NCBI RefSeq assembly: GCF_000708595.2
Contig: NZ_JARP01000001.1
Coordinates: 310,001-374,000, forward strand
Source of the DNA: Flavobacterium sp. KJJ
GTDB lineage: Bacteria; Bacteroidota; Bacteroidia; Flavobacteriales; Flavobacteriaceae
Reading direction: 5' to 3'
DNA length: 64,000 nucleotides
The notes beneath the pieces were generated by a model. The model searched no databases, had not been told where the DNA came from, and saw only the letters and a list, made by a program, of their open reading frames with translations. Shown here piece after piece: positions 14,461 to 22,549 of the stretch. The stretch's first letter is position 1. Each line of letters opens with the position of its first letter. A program made the position numbers and the translations under genes.

Positions 14461-15945
14461 ATGAAGTATTTATACAAAATACCGACTGTACTTTTTTTAT
14501 TGTTTGTGGTTTCGTGCAGCGAAGAAAAAATCGGAGATTCTGAGTTTGGTACGGTTACCGGAAGAGTAGTCAATGCAGCTACTTTTGAACCAATGGAAAA
14601 TGTTAAGATACTTTCCAGTCCAACCAGCAGTACTGTATTTACAGATGCCGATGGTAAATTTACAGTTTCGAATGTAAAAGTGGGAGAATATTCTTTTCAG
14701 GCTCAAAAAGATGGTTTTATAGCCAAGTTTGAAGCTGCTACTATAACTGCAAACAATACTTCAGAAATAGTTTTTGAGCTCAATAAAGCAACCGCTAACA
14801 ATAAACCGCCAACAGTTCCAGTATTAGTGAGTCCGATTGATAATAGTACTGGCCAGTCAGTTTCATTAGATTTAACGTGGACAGATACAGATCCTGATAA
14901 TGATGTACTCACTTTTAAAGTAACCCTTAGAAATAGCAGTAATAGTGATATCAAAGTTTATGATGGAATAAAAGAAAAAAAAATAACACTGACAGACTTA
15001 TTATATGGCACAAAATACTATTGGCAAGTAGAAGTTGCAGATGGTATAAATACGCCTGTTTTAAGTGTTGCCAATGCTTTTACAACAATTGCATTTCCAA
15101 ATACAAGATACTTATTTGTAAAAACAGTAAACAATAATAATGTGATTTTTACTGCTGATGATGCAGGAAAACAATATCAATTAACCAGTTTAGATAAAAA
15201 TTATTGGCGTCCGAGGAGAAATAATCAAGCCCAAAAAATTGCTTTTATAGGTACAAATGGCTCTCAAAATGATATTTATACGATGAATTATGATGGAACA
15301 GAAGTTAAAAGAATTACAAGTACAGTACCTATAGCTGGTTTTAATTCAGAATATATAGGTTATTCCTGGAACGCTTCCGGAAGTGAATTCATTTATCCAA
15401 ATTTTGATAAGCTATATAAAATCAGCAGCGATGGGAGTGGTTTATCTAAAATATTTCAGACACCAAATGGCAAATTTATATCAGAATGCGATTGGAGTGC
15501 CGATGGAACTAAAATAGCATTAAAAGTAAATGACTCGAACGGTTATAATGTAGAAATATATGTTATCAATATTTCAGGAGTAATACTAACCACAATTCTT
15601 TCAGGGCAAACTGGAGCTGCAGGGGGATTAAATTTTTCGGTAACAGGACAAAAATTAGTATATACAAGAGATGTTTCTGGTTTTGAAAATTTTAATTATC
15701 GTCAGCTGGATTCCAGAATTTTTGAATACAATTTTGCGACGGGAACTTCTACTCAAATCATAACTGAGAAAACCTTAGGCACAAATGATTTCGATGTAAG
15801 ATATTCTCCAAACGAATCAGATCTTATTTTTACCAATACCTCAAATGATGGAATCTCAATAAAAAACATTGTAAAAACAACCATAGGAGTTGCCAACTCA
15901 AGAATGATTATGTTTTCTGGAACAGCAATGCCAGATTGGGAATAA
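14461..15945 (+). CDS. Lipoprotein: carboxypeptidase-regulatory, FN3-like, TolB-type propeller
   Basis: A 494-residue lipoprotein (FVVSCSEEK, Cys near residue 19). Residues 33-110 are a carboxypeptidase regulatory-like beta-sandwich (TVTGRVVNAATFEPMENVKI, DADGKFTVSNVKVGEYSF). Residues 115-210 resemble FN3 (PPTVPVLVSPIDN, LYGTKYYWQVEVADG). Residues 220-490 carry PD40/TolB-type propeller blades (KIAFIGTNGSQNDIYTMNYDGTEVKRIT, SADGTKIALKVN). It follows csgG by 65 bp in the same direction and precedes a strong terminator, so it probably belongs to the curli operon, perhaps as a surface scaffold. That role is inference. Confidence 0.82.
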   Translation: MKYLYKIPTVLFLLFVVSCSEEKIGDSEFGTVTGRVVNAATFEPMENVKILSSPTSSTVFTDADGKFTVSNVKVGEYSFQAQKDGFIAKFEAATITANNTSEIVFELNKATANNKPPTVPVLVSPIDNSTGQSVSLDLTWTDTDPDNDVLTFKVTLRNSSNSDIKVYDGIKEKKITLTDLLYGTKYYWQVEVADGINTPVLSVANAFTTIAFPNTRYLFVKTVNNNNVIFTADDAGKQYQLTSLDKNYWRPRRNNQAQKIAFIGTNGSQNDIYTMNYDGTEVKRITSTVPIAGFNSEYIGYSWNASGSEFIYPNFDKLYKISSDGSGLSKIFQTPNGKFISECDWSADGTKIALKVNDSNGYNVEIYVINISGVILTTILSGQTGAAGGLNFSVTGQKLVYTRDVSGFENFNYRQLDSRIFEYNFATGTSTQIITEKTLGTNDFDVRYSPNESDLIFTNTSNDGISIKNIVKTTIGVANSRMIMFSGTAMPDWE

Positions 15946-15976
15946 GTGTATAAACCAAATTTCAGAATAATAAACC

Positions 15977-16013
15977 AAAAAAACGGCAGTACTTAATAAC
16001 TGCCGTTTTTTTT
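15977..16013 (+). terminator. Terminator of the curli operon
   Basis: ACGGCAGT/ACTGCCGT stem, 8-nt loop, A-run before and eight T after. Confidence 0.9.
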
Positions 16014-16067
16014 ATGAATCAAATCTTCAATTTTAAATAGTATAGCCCGAGAATTAAAAAAAGGGAT

Positions 16068-16075
16068 TATCTTTG
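16068..16075 (+). promoter_or_regulatory. -7 box of purM
   Basis: TATCTTTG, 26 bp before the ATG. No PurR-like site or purine riboswitch is visible in the short leader. Confidence 0.65.
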
Positions 16076-16101
16076 CACCACATCAACACAAACTAAGTTT
16101 C

Positions 16102-17280
16102 ATGAGTTCAGATTCTAGCAAAAGGTACGCACAAAGAGGTGTTTCGGCATCAAAAGAAGACGTACACAACGCCATAAAAAATATCGATAAAGGTTTATTT
16201 CCGCAGGCATTTTGTAAAATTGTTCCTGATTATTTAACGCAGGACGACAAGCATTGCCTTATTATGCATGCCGACGGAGCAGGTACAAAATCGTCTCTGG
16301 CATATATGTACTGGAAAGAAACTGGAGATATTTCTGTTTGGAAAGGAATTGCTCAAGATGCTTTAATCATGAATATTGATGATTTATTATGTGTTGGAGC
16401 AACCGATAATATTTTGCTTTCGTCTACAATTGGAAGAAATAAAAACTTAATTCCTGCTGAAGTAATCTCAGCAATTATTAATGGAACCGAAGAATTAATT
16501 AACGAATTAAAATCTTTTGGCGTAACCATTCATTCAACAGGTGGAGAAACTGCAGATGTCGGTGATGTAGTTCGTACAATTATTGTTGATTCGACCGTTA
16601 CTGCTCGCATGAAAAGAAGCGACGTTGTAGATAATGCTAATATTAAAGCTGGCGATGTAATTGTTGGTTTGGCTTCTTTTGGTCAGGCAACTTACGAAAA
16701 AGGCTATAATGGCGGAATGGGCAGCAACGGCTTAACTTCTGCTCGTCATGACGTTTTCGGAAAATATTTGGCTAAAAAATATCCAGAAAGCTACGATGCT
16801 CTTGTTCCTGAAGAATTGATTTATTCAGGTCAGGTAAATTTAACAGATGAAGTTGAGAACAGCCCAATAAATGCTGGTCAATTAGTACTTTCTCCAACCA
16901 GAACTTACGCGCCAATCATCAAGAAAATTTTAGACAAATATACGCCAAACGATATTCATGGAATGGTGCACTGCAGTGGAGGAGCACAAACTAAAATTTT
17001 ACATTTCGTTCAAAATTTGCACATTATAAAAGACAATTTATTTCCGGTGCCGCCATTGTTCAAGTTAATTCAAGAGCAATCAAAAACAGACTGGAAAGAA
17101 ATGTACCAGGTTTTCAACTGCGGACACCGTATGGAAATTTACGTTCCTGAAAGCATTGCACAAGATATTATTGAAATTTCAAAATCATTCAATGTCGATG
17201 CACAAATCGTAGGTAGAGTAGAGGCGGCAGATGCTAAAAAACTTACTATCACAAGCGAATACGGAACATTCGAATATTAA
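16102..17280 (+). CDS. purM: Phosphoribosylformylglycinamidine cyclo-ligase
   Basis: A 392-residue AIR synthetase, the fifth step of purine synthesis (FGAM plus ATP to AIR), cytoplasmic. Motifs: HADGAGTKSSLAYMYW near residue 55, the ATP-binding 'MNIDDLLCVGA', 'HSTGGETADVGDVVRT' and 'GMVHCSGGAQTKI'. It is longer than the roughly 345-residue proteobacterial PurM, as usual for the Bacteroidota form. It stands alone, away from other pur genes, under a -7 box at 16068-16075. Confidence 0.93.
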   Translation: MSSDSSKRYAQRGVSASKEDVHNAIKNIDKGLFPQAFCKIVPDYLTQDDKHCLIMHADGAGTKSSLAYMYWKETGDISVWKGIAQDALIMNIDDLLCVGATDNILLSSTIGRNKNLIPAEVISAIINGTEELINELKSFGVTIHSTGGETADVGDVVRTIIVDSTVTARMKRSDVVDNANIKAGDVIVGLASFGQATYEKGYNGGMGSNGLTSARHDVFGKYLAKKYPESYDALVPEELIYSGQVNLTDEVENSPINAGQLVLSPTRTYAPIIKKILDKYTPNDIHGMVHCSGGAQTKILHFVQNLHIIKDNLFPVPPLFKLIQEQSKTDWKEMYQVFNCGHRMEIYVPESIAQDIIEISKSFNVDAQIVGRVEAADAKKLTITSEYGTFEY

Positions 17281-17387
17281 TTTTTTGAGATACAAAGGTT
17301 CAATCCCCAAGTTTCGGGACTGAGTTACAAAGGTTTTTTACTGGAGTTTAAACAGAACCTTTTTTATTAATAATTAGCTTTTTTTAA

Positions 17388-17467
17388 GGAGCTAATCCCG
17401 CTATCCGTTACAATCTTTTATTTTTTAAAGAAAAAAATAAAAGGATTTTCACTACTATCGGGGCTAA
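17388..17467 (+). ncRNA. Probable conserved Flavobacteria structured RNA (Flavo-1-like)
   Basis: The flanks GGAGCTAATCCCGCTATCCG (17388-17407) and CACTACTATCGGGGCTA (17450-17466) enclose a long AT hairpin (AATCTTTTATTTTTT with AAAAAAATAAAAGGATT). I recognise this flank pair as a recurring Bacteroidota intergenic element and believe it corresponds to Rfam Flavo-1, from memory only. It ends 14 bp before the next ATG, so it may be the 5' leader of that gene. Confidence 0.55.
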
Positions 17468-17480
17468 AAAACACCAGGCT

Positions 17481-17837
17481 ATGTACGAATTACTTTTTTG
17501 GAGATATTTAGAAGAGGTTTACTTAAACCATCACGAAGTTTACGAAGCCCTTGTAGAAAGAGAAGATGTTGAAGGTCTTGAGACACTTCCTGTTGAGGTA
17601 ATTATCAATCGTATCAATTCTGTTTTTTCGCAATGGGAAAGAGTGGATGAAAACAGCTGGAAAAACAATTCTGGAAAAGGCGCATTTCAGGTTATCACAA
17701 CTCCGCAAAGCATTAAAATAGACTGCTACGGAACCGAAGGAAAAACCATGAATAAATTAGTTGAGGTTATGCAAGAATTCAAATGCCCATTGTACGACCC
17801 TCAAGTTCCTGAGCGTTACGATGAAATGAGTGAGTAA
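17481..17837 (+). CDS. Conserved hypothetical protein
   Basis: A 118-residue soluble acidic protein without signal peptide or membrane segment. It starts MYELLFWRYLEEVYLNHHEVYEALVE, a helical region, then an alpha/beta part (FSQWERVDENSWKNN, AFQVITTPQSIKIDCYG) and ends DPQVPERYDEMSE. I do not recognise a named family. It is directly preceded by a probable structured RNA (17388-17467), which is the main contextual clue and suggests RNA-level control. It is followed by a GNAT gene in the same direction. Confidence 0.7.
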   Translation: MYELLFWRYLEEVYLNHHEVYEALVEREDVEGLETLPVEVIINRINSVFSQWERVDENSWKNNSGKGAFQVITTPQSIKIDCYGTEGKTMNKLVEVMQEFKCPLYDPQVPERYDEMSE

Positions 17838-17936
17838 TTTACTCTATTACTTTGTTGATCTTAGCGAATCTCTGTGAAGTAAGAGTAAATAATGTTGAAC
17901 AAAGATTTTACAGAGAAACTAAAACAAAAAGCCATT

Positions 17937-18539
17937 ATGACAACAAATTTTAATTTCTCAGACAATATTATTCTCGAAGACAATTTGGTTTTATTGCGCC
18001 CTTTGCAAGAATCAGATGTAGATAACTTAATAGAAATCTCAATCAACGAACCTGAAACTTGGAAATATTCTTTAGTTGGTGCAGACGGAAAAGAGAATTT
18101 AATCAACTATATCAAAGCAGCAATAAAAGCAAGAGAAGAAAAGAGAGAATTTCCATTTATAGTTTTTGATAAAAAAGCTCAAAAATATGCTGGTTCGACT
18201 CGTTTTTATGATATTCAGCTCGAATATAAAACAGTACAATTGGGTTTTACTTGGTACGGATCAGCCTTTAGAGGAACGGGTCTCAATAAACACTGTAAAT
18301 TTTTATTGCTTCAATTTGCCTTCGAAACACTTGGAATGGAACGTGTAGAATTTCGTGCCGATAATAACAACGAGCGAAGTATTGCAGCGATGAAAAGCAT
18401 TGGCTGTAAAGTCGAAGGAGTTTTAAGAAGCCATATGCCAACGTCCAATAGAGAAGTGCGTCGTGATTCTATTGTGTTAAGTATTCTTAAAGATGAATGG
18501 TTTGATGAAGTAAAAGAAAACCTAAAGCGTAAACTCTAA
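17937..18539 (+). CDS. GNAT acetyltransferase, RimJ/RimL type
   Basis: About 200 residues. I prefer the ATG at 17937 (MTTNFNFSDNIILED); an in-frame ATG at 17892 would add 15 residues. The fold is GNAT: LVLLRPLQESDVDNL near the N-terminus, 'FIVFDKKAQKYAGSTRFYDI', the acetyl-CoA region 'WYGSAFRGTGLNKHCKFLLL', and 'FRADNNNERSIAAMKSIGCKVEGVLR', typical of the RimJ/RimL subfamily that acetylates N-terminal or small-molecule amines. The substrate is not predictable. It may be cotranscribed with the preceding small gene. Confidence 0.87.
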   Translation: MTTNFNFSDNIILEDNLVLLRPLQESDVDNLIEISINEPETWKYSLVGADGKENLINYIKAAIKAREEKREFPFIVFDKKAQKYAGSTRFYDIQLEYKTVQLGFTWYGSAFRGTGLNKHCKFLLLQFAFETLGMERVEFRADNNNERSIAAMKSIGCKVEGVLRSHMPTSNREVRRDSIVLSILKDEWFDEVKENLKRKL

Positions 18540-18599
18540 AAAAAAGAACCATTGGCTCGATCCATATTGTAGAACTTGATTTTAATCCAGTTAAGAATC

Positions 18600-18632
18600 A
18601 AATTTCACAATTCACAATTCACAATTCACATT
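18600..18632. repeat. Short 9-bp tandem repeat
   Basis: Three to four units of CACAATTCA, then degenerate copies, between the convergent GNAT and secreted-protein genes. A simple repeat without evident function. Confidence 0.5.
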
Positions 18633-18638
18633 TTACAA

Positions 18639-19262
18639 TTATCCATTTTTCAATAATAAATCTTGCTCTTTTCGTAGTTTTACCACTAATTGATCTACAT
18701 ATGTTTTTATCTTTTGTGGTAACGAATCCCAGTTTTTATCTTTTTTAAAATTTCTGCAATCATCTAAAGTACATTCAACTGCACGAATAACATATTTTTG
18801 ATTTTTATAAACTGTAATTATTTTTACACGTCTAATTTCATCATTTTCATTTTTTGTTCCATAAACTATTATGGGGTCAATATATCCGTCGCCGTCAAGA
18901 TCTTTTGTGCTGCAGTATTTTGTCCAAAACCAAATATTGGTTTCTTTAGGTTCAGTAATTTCTAATAAATCACTAATTCTCCATTTTTCTAGAAAACCGC
19001 CATGATCATTCATTGTACAAATGGCCTGAATTTTAGTGTTCAAAGTATCTTTCTTAGAAATATTTTTTTGATTTTCGCAGAACAGCAATTCATATACACC
19101 GCCCTTATCCTGATATTCAAATGCTTTATAAATAGGAAAATCGGAAACTCCATTTAACTCTCTTTCAACAATTTCCTCTTTTGTCAGTCGATAACTTTCG
19201 ATTTTCTGCGAAAAACCAATTGCAGAAGAAGCAAGAAATAAAAATAAAATATAATTTTTCAT
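18639..19262 (-). CDS. Hypothetical secreted protein with DxDGDG loop
   Basis: A 207-residue protein with a signal peptide (to about residue 18, AIGFSQ). It contains a calcium-loop-like segment 'TKDLDGDGYIDPIIVYG' near residues 118-134, flanked by beta-strand patterns, and ends in a Lys-rich helix. It resembles a family of Flavobacteria exported proteins annotated after a Riemerella surface-polysaccharide locus (M949_RS01915-like), but I recognise this only loosely. Cysteines (CENQK, CTMND, KYCST, CTLDDC) may form disulfides. Monocistronic; function unknown. Confidence 0.7.
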   Translation of the reverse strand: MKNYILFLFLASSAIGFSQKIESYRLTKEEIVERELNGVSDFPIYKAFEYQDKGGVYELLFCENQKNISKKDTLNTKIQAICTMNDHGGFLEKWRISDLLEITEPKETNIWFWTKYCSTKDLDGDGYIDPIIVYGTKNENDEIRRVKIITVYKNQKYVIRAVECTLDDCRNFKKDKNWDSLPQKIKTYVDQLVVKLRKEQDLLLKNG

Positions 19263-19441
19263 GAGCGCACTAACATTATTAGAAAATCAAAGATATTTAA
19301 AACCTTTTTAGTTGTTAGAAATTTATATTTTTTAAAAAGCATATTTTGTTGTATTTTTCTAACCTAAAATTACAGAAAAATCGTTTTAGTAAGTATCTGA
19401 TAATGATATTAGATAAAATATTGATTAAGAAAAATTACCAC

Positions 19442-21775
19442 ATGAATACTATACAAAGCAAAAGTTTTCTTTTTGGGCTCTCCTTTTTAATGTTTGGTTA
19501 TAGCAATACAACTTCAGCACAGAAAAAAACAACTGAAAAACGAAATTTGATTCAATACGTTGATCCAATGATTGGTACGGCAAAAATGGGGCATACGTAT
19601 CCGGGTGCAACAGTGCCATTTGGCAGTGTGCAGTTGAGTCCTGAAACGGACACAATTGCCTACGGTCTCAATGGTAAATACAACGGAGAAGTCTATAAAT
19701 ATTGTGCAGGATATCAGTATGAAGATAAAACGATTGTAGGTTTCAGTCATACACATTTCAGCGGAACAGGTCACTCTGATTTAGGCGATTTTTTAATTAT
19801 GCCAACAACCGGAAAACTGCAATTAAATCCTGGAGTAGCATCCAAACCACTTTCGGGTTATCGATCTGCGTTTTTACATGCGACAGAAAAAGCTGAACCG
19901 GCTTATTACAGCGTACTTTTAGAAGATCATCATATTAAGGCAGAGCTAACGGCAACAACACGCGTTGGAATGCATCAGTATACTTTTCCAAAATCAGATG
20001 AAGCACATATTATTTTAGATCTGACTTCTGGAATTTACAATTACGATAAAAAAAATGTCTGGACATTTGTTCGTGTTGAAAACGATACGGTAATTACAGG
20101 ATACCGCCAAACAAACGGATGGGCAAGAACGAGAACAGTTTATTTTGCCATGTCTTTTAGCAAACCAATAAAAAGCTACGGACAGGCTGCGCAGGAAAAA
20201 AGTGTGTACAGAGGTTTTTGGGGAAGATTTGATCAAACTAAGAATTTCCCTGAAATGGCTGGTCAAAACTTAAAATTGTTTTTTGATTTTAATACTGAAG
20301 AAGGAGAGAAAATCAAAATTAAAATGGCTTTGTCTCCAGTAAGTTCTGCAGGTGCTCTTGAAAATATGAAGAAAGAAGTTCCGGGCTGGGATTTTGAAAA
20401 AGTAAAAAAACAAAGTCAAGAAGTGTGGAATAACGAGCTGAATAAAATTCAGATTGAAACGATTCAAAAAGAAGATTTTGTAAACTTTTATACTGCAATG
20501 TATCATGCTTTTTTAGGCCCTACAGAATATATGGACCTTGATGGAAATTACAAAGGTTTAGACATGAACGTTCATAAGGCAGAAAACTTTAAAAATTATA
20601 CAAGTTATTCATTATGGGATACTTACAGAGCCTTGCATCCGTTTTTCAATATTGTACAGCCAACCCGAAATGCTGATATGGTGAGTTCTATGCTGGCACA
20701 TTCAGACCAAAGTGTACATAAAATGCTGCCAATATGGTCACATTATGCTAATGAAAACTGGTGTATGATCGGGTATCACGCAGTTTCTGTAGTGGCCGAT
20801 GCAATTGTAAAAGGAAATACAAACTTCGATCCTGAAAAAGCACTGCAAGCCTGTGTTAATACTGCAAAAGTTCCCTATTATGACGGCTTGGAGTATTATA
20901 TGAAAATGGGTTATGTTCCCGAAGATAAAAATGGTTCTTCGGTTTCTAAAACATTAGAATATGCTTATGACGACTGGGCAATCGCTCAAGCAGCAAAGAA
21001 ATTAGGCAAAACCGATATTTATAATGAATTTATCGAAAGATCTAAAAACTACAAAAATGTCTACGATGCAAAAACAGGTTTTATGCGTCCAAAATTAAAT
21101 GACGGAACTTTCAAAAAAGAGTTTGATCCGCTAGATACACACGGACAGGGTTTTATCGAAGGAAATTCTTGGAATTACAGTTTGTATGTTCCGCAAGATC
21201 CTGCAGAAATGATTAAAATGATGGGCGGAAATGACAAATTTAATGTTCGCTTAGATTCATTGTTCAGCATGCATTTGCCAGATAAATATTTTGAAAATAC
21301 AGAAGATATTACAAGAGAGGGAATTATTGGAAATTATGTTCACGGTAATGAACCTTCTCATCATGTCGTTTATCTATACAATTGGACAAATTCTCCATGG
21401 AAAGCTCAAGATAAAATCAGGATGATTCTGAAAAAAATGTATCGCAATGGTGCTGACGGTTTAGGAGGAAACGACGATTTCGGACAAATGAGTGCGTGGT
21501 ACATTTTCAGCAGTTTAGGGTTTTATCCCGTTGCACCCGGATCTGATGAATATGCATTAGGAAGTCCGCTGGTTAAAAAGGCGACTTTTAATTTAGAAAA
21601 TGGCAAAACTTTCGAAGTAGAAACCGTAAATCAATCAGAGAAAAATGTGTTTGTGAGTAAAGTGTTGTTGAATGGAAAAGAACTTTCTAAGCCTTTCTTA
21701 AAGCATGCAGATGTTATGAATGGAGGGAAAATTACATTTTATATGAGCAGTAAACCGAATAAGAAAAAGTATTAG
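19442..21775 (+). CDS. GH92 alpha-1,2-mannosidase
   Basis: A 777-residue exported glycoside hydrolase family 92 enzyme, start at MNTIQSKSF with a signal peptide (to about residue 24, NTTSAQ). Upstream in-frame starts lack a signal. GH92 signatures: 'VDPMIGTAKMGHTYPGATVPFGSVQLSP', 'GFSHTHFSGTGHSDLGDF', 'YSLWDTYRALHPFFNI', 'GNEPSHHVVYLYNW', 'GLGGNDDFGQMSAWYIFSSLGFYPVAPGS'. GH92 enzymes are Ca-dependent exo-mannosidases acting on N-glycan or fungal mannan; linkage specificity is inference. No SusC/SusD pair adjoins, so it is not in a classic polysaccharide locus here. Confidence 0.94.
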   Translation: MNTIQSKSFLFGLSFLMFGYSNTTSAQKKTTEKRNLIQYVDPMIGTAKMGHTYPGATVPFGSVQLSPETDTIAYGLNGKYNGEVYKYCAGYQYEDKTIVGFSHTHFSGTGHSDLGDFLIMPTTGKLQLNPGVASKPLSGYRSAFLHATEKAEPAYYSVLLEDHHIKAELTATTRVGMHQYTFPKSDEAHIILDLTSGIYNYDKKNVWTFVRVENDTVITGYRQTNGWARTRTVYFAMSFSKPIKSYGQAAQEKSVYRGFWGRFDQTKNFPEMAGQNLKLFFDFNTEEGEKIKIKMALSPVSSAGALENMKKEVPGWDFEKVKKQSQEVWNNELNKIQIETIQKEDFVNFYTAMYHAFLGPTEYMDLDGNYKGLDMNVHKAENFKNYTSYSLWDTYRALHPFFNIVQPTRNADMVSSMLAHSDQSVHKMLPIWSHYANENWCMIGYHAVSVVADAIVKGNTNFDPEKALQACVNTAKVPYYDGLEYYMKMGYVPEDKNGSSVSKTLEYAYDDWAIAQAAKKLGKTDIYNEFIERSKNYKNVYDAKTGFMRPKLNDGTFKKEFDPLDTHGQGFIEGNSWNYSLYVPQDPAEMIKMMGGNDKFNVRLDSLFSMHLPDKYFENTEDITREGIIGNYVHGNEPSHHVVYLYNWTNSPWKAQDKIRMILKKMYRNGADGLGGNDDFGQMSAWYIFSSLGFYPVAPGSDEYALGSPLVKKATFNLENGKTFEVETVNQSEKNVFVSKVLLNGKELSKPFLKHADVMNGGKITFYMSSKPNKKKY

Positions 21776-21783
21776 ATTAAACC

Positions 21784-21816
21784 AAACCTAACAGATTTTA
21801 AAAACCTGTTAGGTTT
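21784..21816 (+). terminator. Terminator-like hairpin after GH92 gene
   Basis: AAACCTAACAG (21784-21794) pairs perfectly with CTGTTAGGTTT (21806-21816). The T-run afterwards is poor, so it may be an interspersed hairpin repeat, similar to the one at 6290-6308. Confidence 0.55.
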
Positions 21817-21906
21817 CAGAATAATATTTATTAGTATAATTCGTGAATTCGTGGCAAATAATTAAAAAACTTCACGAAATTTGCATTTCAAATAAAGACA
21901 TTAATT

Positions 21907-22350
21907 ATGAAAATAAATTTAAAATCAGGAATTGATAAATTGCTTTTCGGAATGAAGCAAAACGATGTAACGGCTGCTTTAGGAAAACCTGATAAAAATT
22001 ATAAAGACGAAGATGATAATGTGATTTTTGTTTACAACGCACACAAAATCAGATTGACATTTTATCAAGAAGAAGACTTGAAATTAGGTTATTTAGTGGC
22101 GTCAAGTCCTGATTTGGAAGTTTTTGGATTCAAATTAATTGGAAGAAAAATTGCTGATGTAAAGAAAGATTTGGCAACAAAAGGAATCACAAAATACACT
22201 CAGGAAACTTTTGATACGTTTGAAAATTATTTCAACGAAGATAACTGGTTCATCCTTCAAACAGAATATGATGAAGTGGTAAAATTTGAAGTAGGAGCAA
22301 TCATCAATGATAAAGACGAATTTGATTGGAAATTTCCAGTTAAGAAATAA
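21907..22350 (+). CDS. Hypothetical protein
   Basis: A 147-residue cytoplasmic-looking protein. The N-terminus 'IDKLLFGMKQNDVTAALGKPDKNYK' has the helix-strand pattern seen in BamE/SmpA-like domains (small domain opening with GM-x-x-x-DV...LGKP), and a second similar half follows (FGFKLIGRKIADVKKDLATKGITKY). The protein may thus be a duplicated small alpha/beta fold. There is no signal peptide or membrane segment. Function unknown. It is convergent with the M61 peptidase gene. Confidence 0.65.
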   Translation: MKINLKSGIDKLLFGMKQNDVTAALGKPDKNYKDEDDNVIFVYNAHKIRLTFYQEEDLKLGYLVASSPDLEVFGFKLIGRKIADVKKDLATKGITKYTQETFDTFENYFNEDNWFILQTEYDEVVKFEVGAIINDKDEFDWKFPVKK

Positions 22351-22374
22351 AAATATCTAGTATTAAGAAAAAAG

Positions 22375-22479
22375 TTTGTCATTTCGAGGAACGAGAAATC
22401 GCACTCGAAATTACGTAAAGTAAATAGCCAATCCTTGTTGAGCTTCTAAGTGCGATTTCTCGTTCCTCGAAATGACAAA
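22375..22479. repeat. 31-bp perfect inverted repeat, REP-like
   Basis: Arms 22375-22405 and 22449-22479 are exact reverse complements (outer end TTTGTCATTTCGAGG), with a 43-nt loop. It lies between convergent genes. It resembles palindromic interspersed elements common in Flavobacterium chromosomes; no transposase nearby. Confidence 0.85.
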
Positions 22480-22497
22480 TAACGCTTAAATAAAAAC

Positions 22498-22532
22498 AAA
22501 AAAACCGACAATCTCTTGTCGGTTTTTTTTAT
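22498..22532. terminator. Bidirectional terminator
   Basis: AACCGACAA/TTGTCGGTT stem (22503-22511 with 22516-22524) flanked by an A-run and a T-run, between convergent genes. Confidence 0.88.
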
Positions 22533-22549
22533 AATAAATAATTAAAAGA

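Noticed and set aside
15946..16101. Purine riboswitch before purM
   Set aside because: The leader between the -7 box and ATG is only about 20 nt; no aptamer fits.
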